This document shows positions 1-11,315 of a DNA stretch of 64,000 nucleotides, one piece after another (position 1 is the first letter of the stretch; each line of letters starts with the position of its first letter). The position numbers were made by a program, and so were the translations under genes. The notes beneath the pieces are model-generated. The model was not told where the DNA came from, searched no databases, and saw only the letters and a list, made by a program, of their open reading frames with translations. Source of the DNA: Branchiostoma floridae (lineage: Eukaryota; Chordata; Leptocardii; Amphioxiformes; Branchiostomatidae); contig NC_049980.1 in the NCBI RefSeq assembly GCF_000003815.2, forward strand, positions 7,095,699 to 7,159,698. Reading direction: 5' to 3'.

Positions 1-1490
1 ATAAGATCTGTTTCTGTCGTAACCATAAACCAAGAAATGTGAACCTTTTTGACCATCAGAAATACAACGACGATGTTAATGAGTTTTTTATTTATTCATA
101 ATTTTGGACCATGCAAATGTACCTCCCTGTGCTTCAACAGGGAATTCCGCATATAACGCATTCACTCGTTTTTCATTACAAGATGTCAAATATTATAAAC
201 CGATGTTATCACTAATGATAATAAAATCACTACCGGTAAAATATTTTCACATATGTGGTGTTCTCTACAATGACAACAACATCTCTGCCAATCTATTTGC
301 ATTCCACTTAGCCAAAATACGTACACATGCATCAAGAGTTTCTCAAGACCATAGATTGCCCAGGACTTGCTGCAGTACCAACTTCACACACCAGGTGGTC
401 CGGTGGCCCAAAGTTGACCTTGACCTTCATCTTCCCAACACCTACCCACATACTAAATATCTTTACAATCCATTTAGAGGTTCTAGAGTTATAGTGACCA
501 CAAATATCCGGAAACAGAAACAGATGGATGGTAAATGACATGCTAGTAGCCCACAGCTACTAGAGGAATGTTCAGTTCTTAAATGTAATCTAAGCTCTAT
601 CTAGCCTATGGGCAACAGAAACGCATTTCCATGCTCTTGACAGAACCGTGCCTGGACAGAAAACCAATCAAATACTGTTGGAAAGATTGTAACCAAACAA
701 TGCCGCTGCTAGGGGGCCCGTACTTATACAACCTCCAATTTACATTAAAGTGTATACGTCACCAAAAAAAAATGTCCTGCCATGGGCCAAAGACACAAAT
801 AATAAACAGGCACACTGCAGTACCAAGTAAAGTTCTTCAACCGTCAGGAGGCCCACATTTAAAACCTGACCGTCAGGACAGCACCACTAAACCAAGTACC
901 AGATATCATCGCAACCACACGTTACATTCAAGAGATATAGTGCCAGAGACACACCATGCATACACTTGCATCTACGAAAAACTCTACCTCCATATCAAAG
1001 TTAAACAAGATCTGCATTGGACGAGCTTTAAGTCTAAGATTAGCGCAGCTGACAATTAATCCGGAAAAGAAAATTTGCCTTCCCCCAACAAACAGCGACT
1101 CTTTGTTTGGTATATAGAAAACAGGACCATGATTGCTCCTCGACTTGTTAACACATGACAAAGCACTTGACAAACATTCCGTATATGCAAAAAAACGTTG
1201 TAAATCCTGTACTACCTATAGCCTTTTGAGTTTGTCAAAGGCCGAAAAGTCGCGAGTAAAAGTCAACGAGATAACCCCTGTGCCTTAACAGTCACGTGAT
1301 CACACAGACCATTGTATGACGTGTCCTCGACCCAGTGAGCCTACCCGATTACGCCATAGCTCACATGCAAGACATTGCTGACAAGTCCAAAGAAGTTGGT
1401 ATGCGACATAGGTGAACCGTTGACAATGTCTTAGGGCAATAACTGAATCTTCATGAATATGTATTACTTATCAATGGTGACTTGAACATT
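1..1490. other. Upstream flank of the IL-17 gene with repeat-like sequence
   Basis: No coding gene is supported here. The short open frames around 104-538 and 631-1059 are not protein-like and lie in sequence resembling a dispersed repeat: phrases such as 'ctgcagtacca' followed by 'ggcccaaa'/'ggcccaca' and a tract of 'tgaccttgacctt' occur at about 340-470 and 790-900, and a related arrangement recurs at 60350-60660. I read these as degraded LINE/SINE tails. The last few hundred bases should contain the IL-17 promoter, but I see no clear TATA box next to the proposed start exon. Confidence 0.4.
1292..1299. promoter_or_regulatory. Palindromic E-box TCACGTGA upstream of IL-17
   Basis: An 8-bp perfect palindrome of the extended E-box type (bHLH-leucine zipper site of the MITF/TFE/USF class) lies about 200 bp before the proposed IL-17 start codon. 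Position and sequence suit a promoter element, but a single 8-mer can occur by chance. Confidence 0.25.
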
Positions 1491-1502
1491 CTTGCCGGCA
1501 TT

Positions 1503-4060
1503 ATGAAGGTGGCGAAGGTGAGTATACTATAGTAGTGGCAGGTCTTGAAACGACCACGGCCCCAATTTTTTTTTTTAAATCATGATTCTAGCTTGCATTA
1601 GATCTAAATATGAATGTAGTTTGGTACACATGCATGGTAGCATGGTAAAACATGCTGATATCGAGAGTCTGCGAAAATTCTTGGTCTTGATTTTCCTCTC
1701 TAGAAAAATCGAAGTGATATCTTTTTTCTAAAACCATACAGAAGTTTTGATGAACATTTGTCAGTTGGGTATTCAAACAAATAAGTACTCATGCGAAAGA
1801 AGCAACTACAAATGTAAATTAGAATTTCTGATATTGTTCTTGATGATTTGGAAACATTAGAAACTTATAAAAGACTTTGTGGATACCATGATAAAGAATA
1901 CTCGCATCTGTAACGTTACATGTAACGTTGTTACTATGGCAGATCTCTGTTTACTTATTCCTTTGACATTTACAGGTGTTGGGGTCGTTGGCACTTGTTC
2001 TTGTGACCGTATGGGCGGTGCTGTACATGAGTACAGATCCAGGAAGTTTGCGAAGTTTCTCGGAAACACCAAACAGGGAGAACAGGGGGGATTTTTCTGA
2101 CAAATTGGACAACGGACCGTCGCTTTATATCAAAAGAGTGAACGCTAAAACGGGGTCATGGAAAAATATGGCAGTCACTGGTCACAATCTTCTTCAAAGC
2201 ACTCACGAAGGTGCCAAATTGAATAAAGCTACTAACGGGTTCTCTGTAACGTTGGGAACGAAGAAACCAGAGAAGCCAGATAAAAGCAGAAATCTCTCCC
2301 CTGAAAACGAACAGGACACAAGTACAGGTCCTATCAAATCTTCTATAACTGTAAAGGTGATCAATATGGCCGCCATTTCTACAACCGCCCCTCCCCCTGA
2401 TGGAGAAACACACACAAAAGATTTCGAACAAACTCTGGGACAGAAAATGGTGGAACTCCCAAGTTATGACGAACACACAAGTGACCAACAGGTTTCTATA
2501 AAGGAAGAACAAGGGCTAATTTCTCCAACTAACATGATACAGAGATCCGATTACAAAATCGGACTGGGAGGGGAGTTACCCACTAGAAACCCTTTTCTCA
2601 TGCGGAAAATAAACCTCCAACAACCTTTCAACAGAAATAGCTCACGGAACTTGAACCTCGCAAATTATCCTCTCGTGACAAGGAAGACTTTGAAAAGTAA
2701 TGCTCTAACTGTTATGAACGAAACAAGTAGAAGGGATAACAAACACAGCACAGAAATGTCCCCACGCAATGACAATGTTGTGAAACTGGACATAAACAGA
2801 ACTGCAAGAGGAAGATTTGGCGCCCAGACTAAGGAAAAGGCGAAGACAGCACACCCTGTCCGTCACTCCTATAGTTCTGATGATTCGACTGAGATGACAG
2901 TCACCACTGGTGACACAGCCGTGTTAGATCAAGTTGAAGGGTTTATCGACACTTGGGAGGGGGCAGAAAGAAATGTTAGCCGTGATGTTTCTCGAGCCAT
3001 CAGGCGAGGGCATAGACCGCCAAGAAGGGGACGAAAGCGAAATGGCGCTCACCCGCTAGGCTTTCATCTAGAAACGGAACAGTCAAACATGAATGAGAAC
3101 GAATTTACAACTGACAAGACAACCCTTTCTAAGAAAACGAAGGAAGACAGCGAGAGAGACAAAGAAAGGATGAAGAGGAGGAAGTTAAAGAAAAGAAACC
3201 GACGATGTCGCCGCCGTAGAAAGAAGATTGGCTCCTTAAAGAGAACCGCCAGACAGGGTCCAAAATCAAAACGACGCAAATCTGCTTCTTTTGAGAACGA
3301 CCCCAAACAGAAGCAACGCAAAGACACAAACAACACCAACCCCTATAGCATTGGCCATTTCAAAGAACAGGAACATAGAGACGACGGTAAAATTTCTAAC
3401 TTCAGAAATGTCAATGTAACATCTCAACATGGTCTTGGCACCAACAGCTCTATGGTAGAACCACTTCAAACTATAAACTCAACCAGAAGACATTCCAGTC
3501 GTTTGACAGCAAGAAAGAGAAGAAGACATTATTTCCGTAAAAGAAAGAAGTGCAGACGCAATGACAGAAAGAAAGGCCAAATGAGACATGAAAAACCACA
3601 CATAACAGAAACATTTAGAGAAGATAAGGTTGAAGTAACACCTGTAACCTCATCACACAACAAATCTTTCAGCCGTAAACATGGCGTTTTTGGAAATGTC
3701 TCCAATAACCCTAAAGAGGATGTGTTGCAAAAATCACCACGTGAGACTTGTCCCGAAAATCGCACCACAGATTCTCCTAACTTACCGTTGAACGAGAGAT
3801 CTGTCTGCCCGTGGTCCTACTACATAGACCACGATCCCAACCGAGTCCCTCACGACATTGCCCGGGCAAAGTGCCGATGCACCGCCTGTCTAGACCCGGT
3901 AACCAAGAAACAGAACTACAACTACGCCTGTGTTCCAGTGACGATACAGAAACTGGTGTACCGGAGGAAAAAGAAGAAGTCGGGTGGATACAGGTACCGT
4001 GAGGAGTGGCAGGGTGTGACTGTCGGCTGTACGTGTGTTCAACCGCGATATTCTCCCTAG
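1503..4060 (+). CDS. IL-17-family cytokine with a very long basic pro-region
   Basis: Proposed model: exon 1 is 1503-1517 (codes MKVAK, then donor GTGAGT) and exon 2 is 1976-4060 after the acceptor 'tttacag'. Both junctions are phase 0, total 699 aa. Joining them gives a classic signal peptide, MKVAK followed by LGSLALVLVTVWAVLYM. The long exon alone would begin with GTG, so the upstream exon is needed. Residues 30 to about 615 are low-complexity, rich in K/R/N/S/T, with polybasic clusters such as RRCRRRRKK and RKRRRHYFRKRKK that offer many furin-type sites. Residues 616-699 are the IL-17 domain: CPWSYYIDHDPNRVP, AKCRCTACLDP, ACVPV, LVYRR and the hallmark VGCTCV. Family knowledge: secreted dimeric cystine-knot-like cytokine acting on IL-17 receptors; the motif set is closest in style to IL-17B/D and invertebrate IL-17s. 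The IL-17 assignment is firm; the 15-bp start exon is inferred. Confidence 0.88.
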
Positions 4061-4196
4061 TCATGTTCTAGTGTTCTGTAGAATGATGTACAGTAGAGAG
4101 GCGATAGTTTTGGAGATATGTAACGTTACAGCCTTGTGAAAATACATGGAAATGAGCAAAAAATGAAATGAACAAGTTATGAATTGCTCTTAGCCA

Positions 4197-4202
4197 AATA
4201 AA
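4197..4202 (+). terminator. Polyadenylation signal AATAAA of the IL-17 gene
   Basis: AATAAA occurs about 140 bp after the IL-17 stop codon, a normal 3' UTR distance in an AT-rich tract. It is the first good signal downstream of the gene. Confidence 0.5.
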
Positions 4203-5141
4203 GTAAACAAAGTTATGATAGCATATATCTATCACTCTGATAATGAAGAGAGTCTATAATTTGATTTCCCTTTAGCCTAGAATGTTTCCATGCGGTTAAA
4301 AGTAATTTAGACATATTTCATTATTTGCTTGGTGTTTGTGAGTACTATCGGCCGTTGTAATGTATCACACAATTCAGCTTCAGTAAAGGCTGTGATAGAA
4401 TAAATCATTCTTCCCTGTACAAGTAACTACGTCTGCACAGATGGCCACGTTTTGGTGGTCCATTACATATTTTTTTCCAATTGCCACAAACTGTACGAAT
4501 CCCGTCTTTATTTACATTTACATTTACATTAATGGACCAAAGTTTACCAGTCCCGTAGAATGTATGTATGAATCAATAGAAAGGATTGTCGTGGTGTTCA
4601 GTATTTTTGAAATTAATAGTTTTGATATGGTTCACACATTAGTACGGTTGCTATTGATATTGTACAAAAATGTGTGTTATATAAGTTTTAACGTATTGAT
4701 ATATATTTCACGTGTGTTGTCTACTTGTACTGTACAGTATAACTACAACTACAGTTGAGGTACTTAGGGGTGAAACAATGTTCAACAGGGTAATCACAGT
4801 TTTTAAAAATCGTCAAATTGTGTGCTTGTCAACTTTTCTTTATTTTGTAACACTATAAGTTAAAGGGCTAAACTTGAGATTGAAAAACCTACTTTACTAA
4901 GCTAACCCAGAAGTCAAGTCCCACTTGTTTTACATACGTCTGTCATAGTTCAGAGCACACCCTCTGATTGGAGCGTTGCTTTTAAATTTAAAGTTAAGAT
5001 CCCCTTGAAGACCATTGATCTATCAAATTCACTTATTAGTAGAAGAGAAGATGCAGTGACCATATCAAAGGTAAAAGAAAACGAAAAGGACAACAAATAT
5101 AGCAATCTAGAAAATCACCACACAAAAAGTGTCGATATCAA

Positions 5142-5193
5142 ATTGGTAATTCCTATGTCTGTATTTATACATTCAGACATAGGAATTACCAAT
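5142..5193. repeat. Perfect 20-bp inverted repeat with a 12-nt loop
   Basis: Arms at 5142-5161 and 5174-5193 are exact reverse complements (ATTGGTAATTCCTATGTCTG on the left), separated by 12 nt. The flanking A/T pair extends the stem to 21 bp. The stem is shorter than a typical miRNA precursor. It could be the remnant of a tiny foldback element. Confidence 0.8.
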
Positions 5194-6835
5194 TATTGCG
5201 ATGTTTTACAAAATCATCAATTGTCAAATGTCAAAATCATCAAATGTCAAATGTCAATTCCAGGTGACTCCTTTCATACAACCAAAGACTCCATGTGACT
5301 CTAATTTTGTGTTGGTGTCTGTAGTACATGTTTTTTGTCTTGATAAAACTTCATTGGTAGAACATTTTAACTCATTGATTATAGATACATGCATCATTTT
5401 GATCAGCTAGTCTTCGACTCTCAATCCAATCCTTTATGTACCTATATCAACTACTGCCACTACAAAACAAACTTTTTTTTTTCAATTTCCATTTGCATGG
5501 CTGTACCAATGGCTATTGAGGCACTACAATCTTCACCAAACCCTGTCAATTTTAATGTTAACTGATTAACGCTTAACAACATTGCTGGATGTTCGGTGCT
5601 AGTTTTACTTCAAGTTGGTACTATCCAGCCTAAATTCTAGGAAATGAACCCCAGTGTGTACTGAGCAGCCGACTAATCGTTGTACTCTAAGAGTGAAGGA
5701 ATAGTTGATGGGACCTTTCTCAGAATGGACACTCTGAAAAGGAAAAAGGCTTTTGAATCTATGCACTTGTTGCATTTCATTGTTGTCAAAAGCCAAAATT
5801 ATTGCCTAAAAAGGCCACTCAGGCTCAAGGAACTCGTGGACAGGTGGTCACTACGGATAGGATTCCTAATGCCCGGTTCAAATGGAAAAGATTATTATTT
5901 AATTTAAGGTACCACTTAAAAGTGATCACATTGGCTAGGTTTCCCCCCGTTATGCAGAGGTGGTCAATTGCACAGGTTTGTTTTCACAACAATGTTTTAG
6001 TTCTCCTAGTTGGTAGAAAATTTCAAAGAGTAACATATAAAGTACATAGCAACTCGTGTACGCTTTTCCTCAACGAGGAGAGCAATCCAAATTTATAGTT
6101 TTAATAGGATCCTAATATTGACAAAACCTTGTATTGAGCAAGTATTCATTTCAAATTGCCAGCGACAACTTGCTATTTGCATTTATTCTTGTGACGAATA
6201 GAAAATACCACAGGTATTACACATGTAGCTAGGGATTGTCATGGGCACCAAAACCCTGAATTTATTGACAATTCTTTAAAAAATGATACATTACAAGTTT
6301 GTTTGACATAGGCGTTGGTCGGAAGTTGTTTTTTTTTAATGGTCTGGAGTCCGTGACGCCACTTCCGGTAAATTAAGTAAGGATGATGGGAAAATGGGAG
6401 GCAGGTATTAAAGAAAAGAAATTGAAAAAAGTGGTATCAGTTGTAAGTGTAATTGCACCTTTTTTCACAAAATAAAGCTGCACTTGGTTTCTGGGAAGTA
6501 TGAGATGATATGATATAGATTTCTTCGCTACCTGTTGTAATGATTAATCAAGGCTGCATTGTGGGTAAATTCCATTCTTGCAAGTCCCCAGACGCGTCAG
6601 ACGGTAGCGGGACTTTTGGTTAATTGAGGGAGAGCATGCTTTTTCGAAAGAGAACGCTTTTAAGAGTACGTGTTGTTTTTATGAGCATTGTATGGAAGAA
6701 AGGGGCCATTTTTTCATCGGCTTACCACTTCAGGACTCGCGCATGCCTCACAGATACTTTTCAAATATGAAAAAAAAACTTTTAAAGTTTATCATCTACA
6801 ACGTTATGCATGAGTATCCTTAGCGTTAGCGTGAA

Positions 6836-6958
6836 TTGTCTAACTTGTTCAAGTAACAACGCAAACCAGCATATATTGGGTGTTGTAAGAGAAGTTTAGA
6901 AACCATAGTCTTTGACTGCATATCATTAAACATGGCGGAAAACTAACCAGGAAACATC
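6836..6958 (+). repeat. Direct repeat copy 1 (about 120 bp)
   Basis: This block matches 7908-8027 in the same orientation, including 'tcaagtaacaacg' and an identical stretch from 'gactgcatatcatt' through 'catggcggaaaactaacc' to 'aggaaacatc'. Copies start about 1.07 kb apart. It may be the ends of a degraded element or a local segmental duplication. The intervening kilobase has no recognisable gene. Confidence 0.7.
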
Positions 6959-7907
6959 CATCGAAATTACTGGCCACAGTCTTGCATAATGCAAGCTATT
7001 AAAGGACCGGCACTCCCCCTGACGTGTAAATGGACTATTCCATTGAGATGACAGGTAAGTCAAATTGAAAGAAAAGAAATAGAAGCTTACCTTAGAATGA
7101 CGTTTCCCCCCACACGAATGATAATCCAGTGTTGCGTATATCCAGAAAGCATTTTTTTTTGGTAATCCAGTAATTATAAAGGCCGTTGCCATTATGATAC
7201 TCTCGATCTCAAGTCACACGGCTATACAACCTTATAGTGCGGCGAAGTATGTCTATTAAAGAATGTCCGAGCAATCAACTTCCAGGATCATATACACATG
7301 TTGATGAGATTAAACCGTTACGGTATCTAGTAGTACCCATCTTTAAGGTGAAAAATCATTTTTGTCGAGTCCCATATGAAGCAGCACAGCGGTAGTACTT
7401 CATCCCGCGCAGGGCGCGACGCACGGTTAACACACTGGGCCATGGCCAGCAAGCACGCTCAGAGTCAAGGAGCCCTTTCCATGGGAGAGAGGTGTTTCTT
7501 ATGCAGCCCACAAACTTTGAAAAGTCCCCTGCAACTTCCAATGGCATGTAAACGTGCTTCGCATATATCCCTCATGCCAATAATCTATTTGTAGAGTCGC
7601 CCGTGTGAGCAAGGACTATTTCCTCCTCGAAGCTTGAGTTTGTAGTTATTGAACTGTACTGTGTACGTAATTATATTTGGGTGTGTCCAAAACGTTCGGC
7701 AGCTCAGATTACGTCACTTACAAATTATCCAGGCCCATTTCTCAGAAGAGAACGAGAGTAAAATTCCCCGCCGAGGTCGACTTTGCCGCGAAAGAAATTG
7801 AGCTGCAGTTCACTTCACTATCGCAAGGAGCCGCCGCTGTCGTATTTAGGTCAAAAGGGCACACTTCCTTACAGGTGGATACGCAGACACCTGTTATCGT
7901 GCTAATT

Positions 7908-8027
7908 TTCTAACCTATTCAAGTAACAACGTAAGCCGGCAGATAAGAGGACTTGTGAGGGAAGTTTAGGAACCAAACTCTGACTGCATATCATTAAACA
8001 TGGCGGAAAACTAACCAGGAAACATCG
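7908..8027 (+). repeat. Direct repeat copy 2 (about 120 bp)
   Basis: This is the partner of the block at 6836-6958, same orientation. The second halves are nearly identical, the first halves more diverged. Sequences outside the blocks are unrelated. Confidence 0.7.
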
Positions 8028-8460
8028 CAAGAATAAATATGACGTATGAGAGTGGCGATGTTGACATGTGCACGTCACGGGTTGTGCACAGCTTTCAATA
8101 TCAGCACTTTGGCCGGGTAAAATCTTTTTCCCCCTTCTAACGTCTTTCTCGGAAAGGGCAGGCGAGGTCTCCCGATTTCTTAGAAGTTTTTAGAACACTA
8201 AATACAAATGCATAAAATACTTCCTGCAAGGATACTTAACACTACTGGTAATTAATATTCATGCTTCCTGAAGGCTAAGGGTCCTACCATAATATCACGG
8301 GGGTGGGGTGGACTTTTAATATAGTGCAATTCTACTTTGCTACAGACCTGGCACTTCTATGTTATGCAGCATTCATTCCTATGCACACAAAAACAATACA
8401 AGCTTGTCTTTCTTTGTCACTATTTACTGAGTCATAGAATGTAACATGTAAATAACGCTA

Positions 8461-8675
8461 GTTCACCTTTATTCGTGGGGTAACCTATAACCATTGTACC
8501 TAAAAACAGGATATTTAGGGATATCAATTTGAAAGATTGATGGACGGTAATTCAAAATTGCATTATTTTTCAATACAATGAAGTTTGAGACCACTGCCCG
8601 TCGACTCAACATCCCGAAATACCCTGGTGTTATAAAATACAACGGATAAAGGTTACCCTACGAACAAAGGCGAAC
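8461..8675. mobile_element. MITE with TA target duplication
   Basis: The element is 215 bp. The left end begins GTTCACCTTTATTCGTGGG and the right end reads as its imperfect reverse complement (GTTCGCCTTTGTTCGTAGGG) over about 32 bp. Both sides are flanked by TA (8459-8460 and 8676-8677). It has no coding capacity, so it is a non-autonomous DNA transposon. TA targets fit mariner-type elements among others. Confidence 0.8.
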
Positions 8676-8683
8676 TAATGTTA

Positions 8684-8813
8684 AGCCTGTTCATAGTTCG
8701 AACTATGCATGTGCAATGTGATGCATTATGATATGGCAATATAACGTTACAATGAAAGGTCAGGACCTTCACCTCTGACCTCACACATGCACAATTGAAA
8801 CCATGAACAGGCT
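8684..8813. mobile_element. Short MITE with TA target duplication, adjacent to the previous one
   Basis: The element is 130 bp with ends AGCCTGTTCATAGTT and, on the other strand, AGCCTGTTCATGGTT. The TIRs continue with 'tgcatgtg'-type similarity to about 38 bp. TA flanks both ends (8682-8683, 8814-8815). It lies only 8 bp from the neighbouring MITE, and its middle contains the palindrome ATAACGTTAC-like motif. Confidence 0.8.
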
Positions 8814-9127
8814 TATTATTGGTCCCTCACAAGTCTTGCTACTACCACTAGTACCAGGGTAGTGCTACATTTGTACTTCTCATAGTTATAGATATATCCA
8901 TGGTCTTCCATCATGGAAAAATCAGATCTCTAGGAAAACAGATGATACAATATTACTTAAAATTCTTCCTTTCTGTGTACAGAAACAGTGCCCACCTCCA
9001 TCTCCATAGCCCTTGGGCCACACAGGCCACCACAGTAAGGGGCAAGTCCATTGATTGTGGGTTGTGATCAACTCTAATACTCATCCCTCATGAGTGCTCA
9101 GCTTTCAGCTGAGAAAACAGTCTGCAC

Positions 9128-9524
9128 AAGGGTGGGCACCGGTACGGTGTATGTCCGGACCTGGGCCAGACCTAGCCTGGGAACCATACCATCGAGGCGC
9201 TCGGCGGTGTAGGGGTGACCGCCCGTACAGTTAATTGGTACAGGCCGGGGGAGTTCTTACGGGGTTAGATTAATTTAGTCGTGCCCCGACGGGCGGGGTA
9301 AACTCCAAAGGCCGGGGTAAACTCCAAAGGCCGGCTACAAGCTCTATCGGCGAAATCTCAAAGGGCAGCTTATCAGACAGGCTGACAGAAGCAGGTCGGT
9401 GCCGGGTAAAGCTCCCCAAAGCCGACCGCGGAGAATGGTACCCAGGCTAGGCCGGACCTGGACCTGATCCTTTGGACCTGAACCAAACCTGGACCTGAAT
9501 TTTCTGTACCGGTACCCAACCCTA
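9128..9524. mobile_element. hAT-like non-autonomous element
   Basis: The element is 397 bp. Left end AAGGGTGGGCACCGGTACGG and right end (reverse complement) TAGGGTTGGGTACCGGTACAG form imperfect TIRs, followed on the right by repeated 'ggacctg' motifs. Flanks GTCTGCAC (9120-9127) and GTTTGCAC (9525-9532) are an 8-bp target duplication with one mismatch, the size made by hAT transposases. Related fragments occur at 33.43 kb and 34.70-35.16 kb. Confidence 0.75.
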
Positions 9525-9559
9525 GTTTGCACCATTTTTCAAGTCTTTGGTAAAATAAT

Positions 9560-9628
9560 GAAACAGCCAGGGTTTGAATCCGCAACTTTCCAAATGCGGA
9601 TCACTCTACCCCCTTGGCCATTGCACCG
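9560..9628 (-). mobile_element. tRNA-derived SINE head
   Basis: Read on the minus strand it shows an A-box-like TGGCCAAGGGGGTAGAGTG and, after a proper gap, a B-box-like GGATTCAAACCC. The cloverleaf is not conserved well enough for a tRNA gene, so it is taken as the promoter head of a SINE. Confidence 0.55.
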
Positions 9629-10846
9629 GAAACGATACAATATGAATGTGAAATATAAGTACAATAAATCAAATTCAAATGATCTATAATTGTCAAGAAC
9701 ATAAACCTGACATTCTACATTGCAATACTTAATTTCTGCATGCATGAGATATTGCACAGAGTCATATATAGTTTTGGCCTCTAAAACTGACATTCAATTA
9801 TCACCAATATATACTGTACAGTACAAACATTGTAGTGACCACAATCTCTCGTAGAGTGATAAACCTGGTCAAGGTATTCAAATATAAAATTTCTCTGAGT
9901 TTATGATGTATGTCAAGTACACTTGTTGCCAGCCATTACCCAAGCTACAAAAATACACAGTATGTATGTTTACATTTTGTGGATAACTTGCATTGCTACA
10001 AATACAAATTGTACAGTAAATGTTGAAATTTTTACAGTGGTTTAATGTTCACGGCTATCATAGTAACCTCTTCTCTCCAAACTCTCACTGCCTAAAATGC
10101 TTGTTCTGTCTTCTGCCTGCCCTCCCCCTTGTTACAACCACAAACTAAAAACCACAGCAAACACTTAATTGTCTCCCTACAGAGAAATAAAATCAAAGAC
10201 AATAAAATCAAACTCAAAGGCGTTTACAGTATTTCACCTTACTCTGACCATATCATGTAAAATATTCAAATAAGTTAATAGAAATGTACACTATATTTGA
10301 TTGTCAAAGATGCTCTATAGTCCATTCTTACGTTGACCTTTGTGAGCAGAAATGTTACAGTAGCTTTGAATCGAACAACAATAACAACATTATTACAGGC
10401 ATCCTAAATCCAGTATTGTGCCACCTTAAGGAATAAGTCCTATGACAATACACAGTCATGTACACCGGCAGCACCAGTGGTGGAATGTCAGGTAGGCTTC
10501 CTGCCTTCCGCCTCTGGACTGCTGGTGTCCTGGCACAAACTGTATAACCTGTTGAAGAAACAGATATTCTGTACACATATATAATGTGGAATCAAAAGAT
10601 CTGATTTCATCTACATTTGTACCTCTTAGTTCAACTTTCTAGTGCAGAAGATCTCACAACCAGTTTCAAATTTCTGTTCTTCTCGATGTTTCATTTAGTG
10701 TTACAATGTATGCTGGCCCATTCTTTGATATTATCGTCCCATTTCTCTATTGCGTACCCCTATTTCTTCTTCCCTGGATGGTTCCTTTTGGCCTGCATGA
10801 TAGTTTTGGCTAGTCCTGATGAGCGTAAAATATTTTCTTTTCTTTA

Positions 10847-11220
10847 GGCCACACCAATTTAATTTCTTGGTTCACGGATTCGCTCGAGCTCACTCCTATT
10901 TTTTGGAAAAAAAAAATAACAATGAAAATTACCACTCAGCAAATTTTTACCATTAATGAAACCATTCACCAACTTTCTGGGGTAGCAAATTGGCCTTTAT
11001 ATTATAAGCTCCTTAAAGTGTGGGTACAGGTGCTGTTGCTGTACAATAGTAGTGTTTTTGTACTTTTTTCAAGCTGAAAACTTTTTTTCTTTATGTTTTG
11101 GAATAGTCGTTACCTTTACCCCAAGCATTTTACAAGTTTTATTTTTATTTTATTTTCGCCCTCTCGCTCCATATTTTTTATGAAAAAATCCGTGAACCAA
11201 GAAATTAAATTGGTGTGGCC
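10847..11220. mobile_element. MITE with 34-bp perfect terminal repeats and TTA duplications
   Basis: The element is 374 bp. The terminal 34 bp are exact inverted copies, beginning GGCCACACCAATTTAATTTC. TTA flanks both ends (10844-10846 and 11221-11223); a 3-bp TWA duplication is typical of PIF/Harbinger elements. The perfect termini suggest recent insertion. It lies downstream of the P-Rex stop codon and its right half contains TTTTATT motifs that read as AATAAA on the minus strand. Confidence 0.85.
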
Positions 11221-11315
11221 TTACTGTGAAAAGGAGGTTTTTGCACAAACTGATGTAGATGTATTTGGGGGAATAATAATTCTTTTACAAGTGCAGAGAC
11301 TTCTATAGTATGTGG

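Larger units (their letters stand above)
4203..8460. other. Intergenic region between IL-17 and the first MITE
   Basis: No exon with convincing coding potential is visible on either strand. The stretch is AT-rich with scattered homopolymers, a perfect hairpin near 5.15 kb and two direct repeats (6.84 and 7.91 kb). A 78-codon open frame at 7677-7913 has no recognisable domain and no splice context. It is left unannotated. Confidence 0.45.

Noticed and set aside
104..1059. Two open frames of 142-144 codons before IL-17
   Set aside because: Sequence has dispersed-repeat character and the predicted peptides have no protein-like pattern.
7677..7913. 78-codon open frame with plausible composition
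   Set aside because: Begins with GTG, no domain recognised and no exon boundaries.
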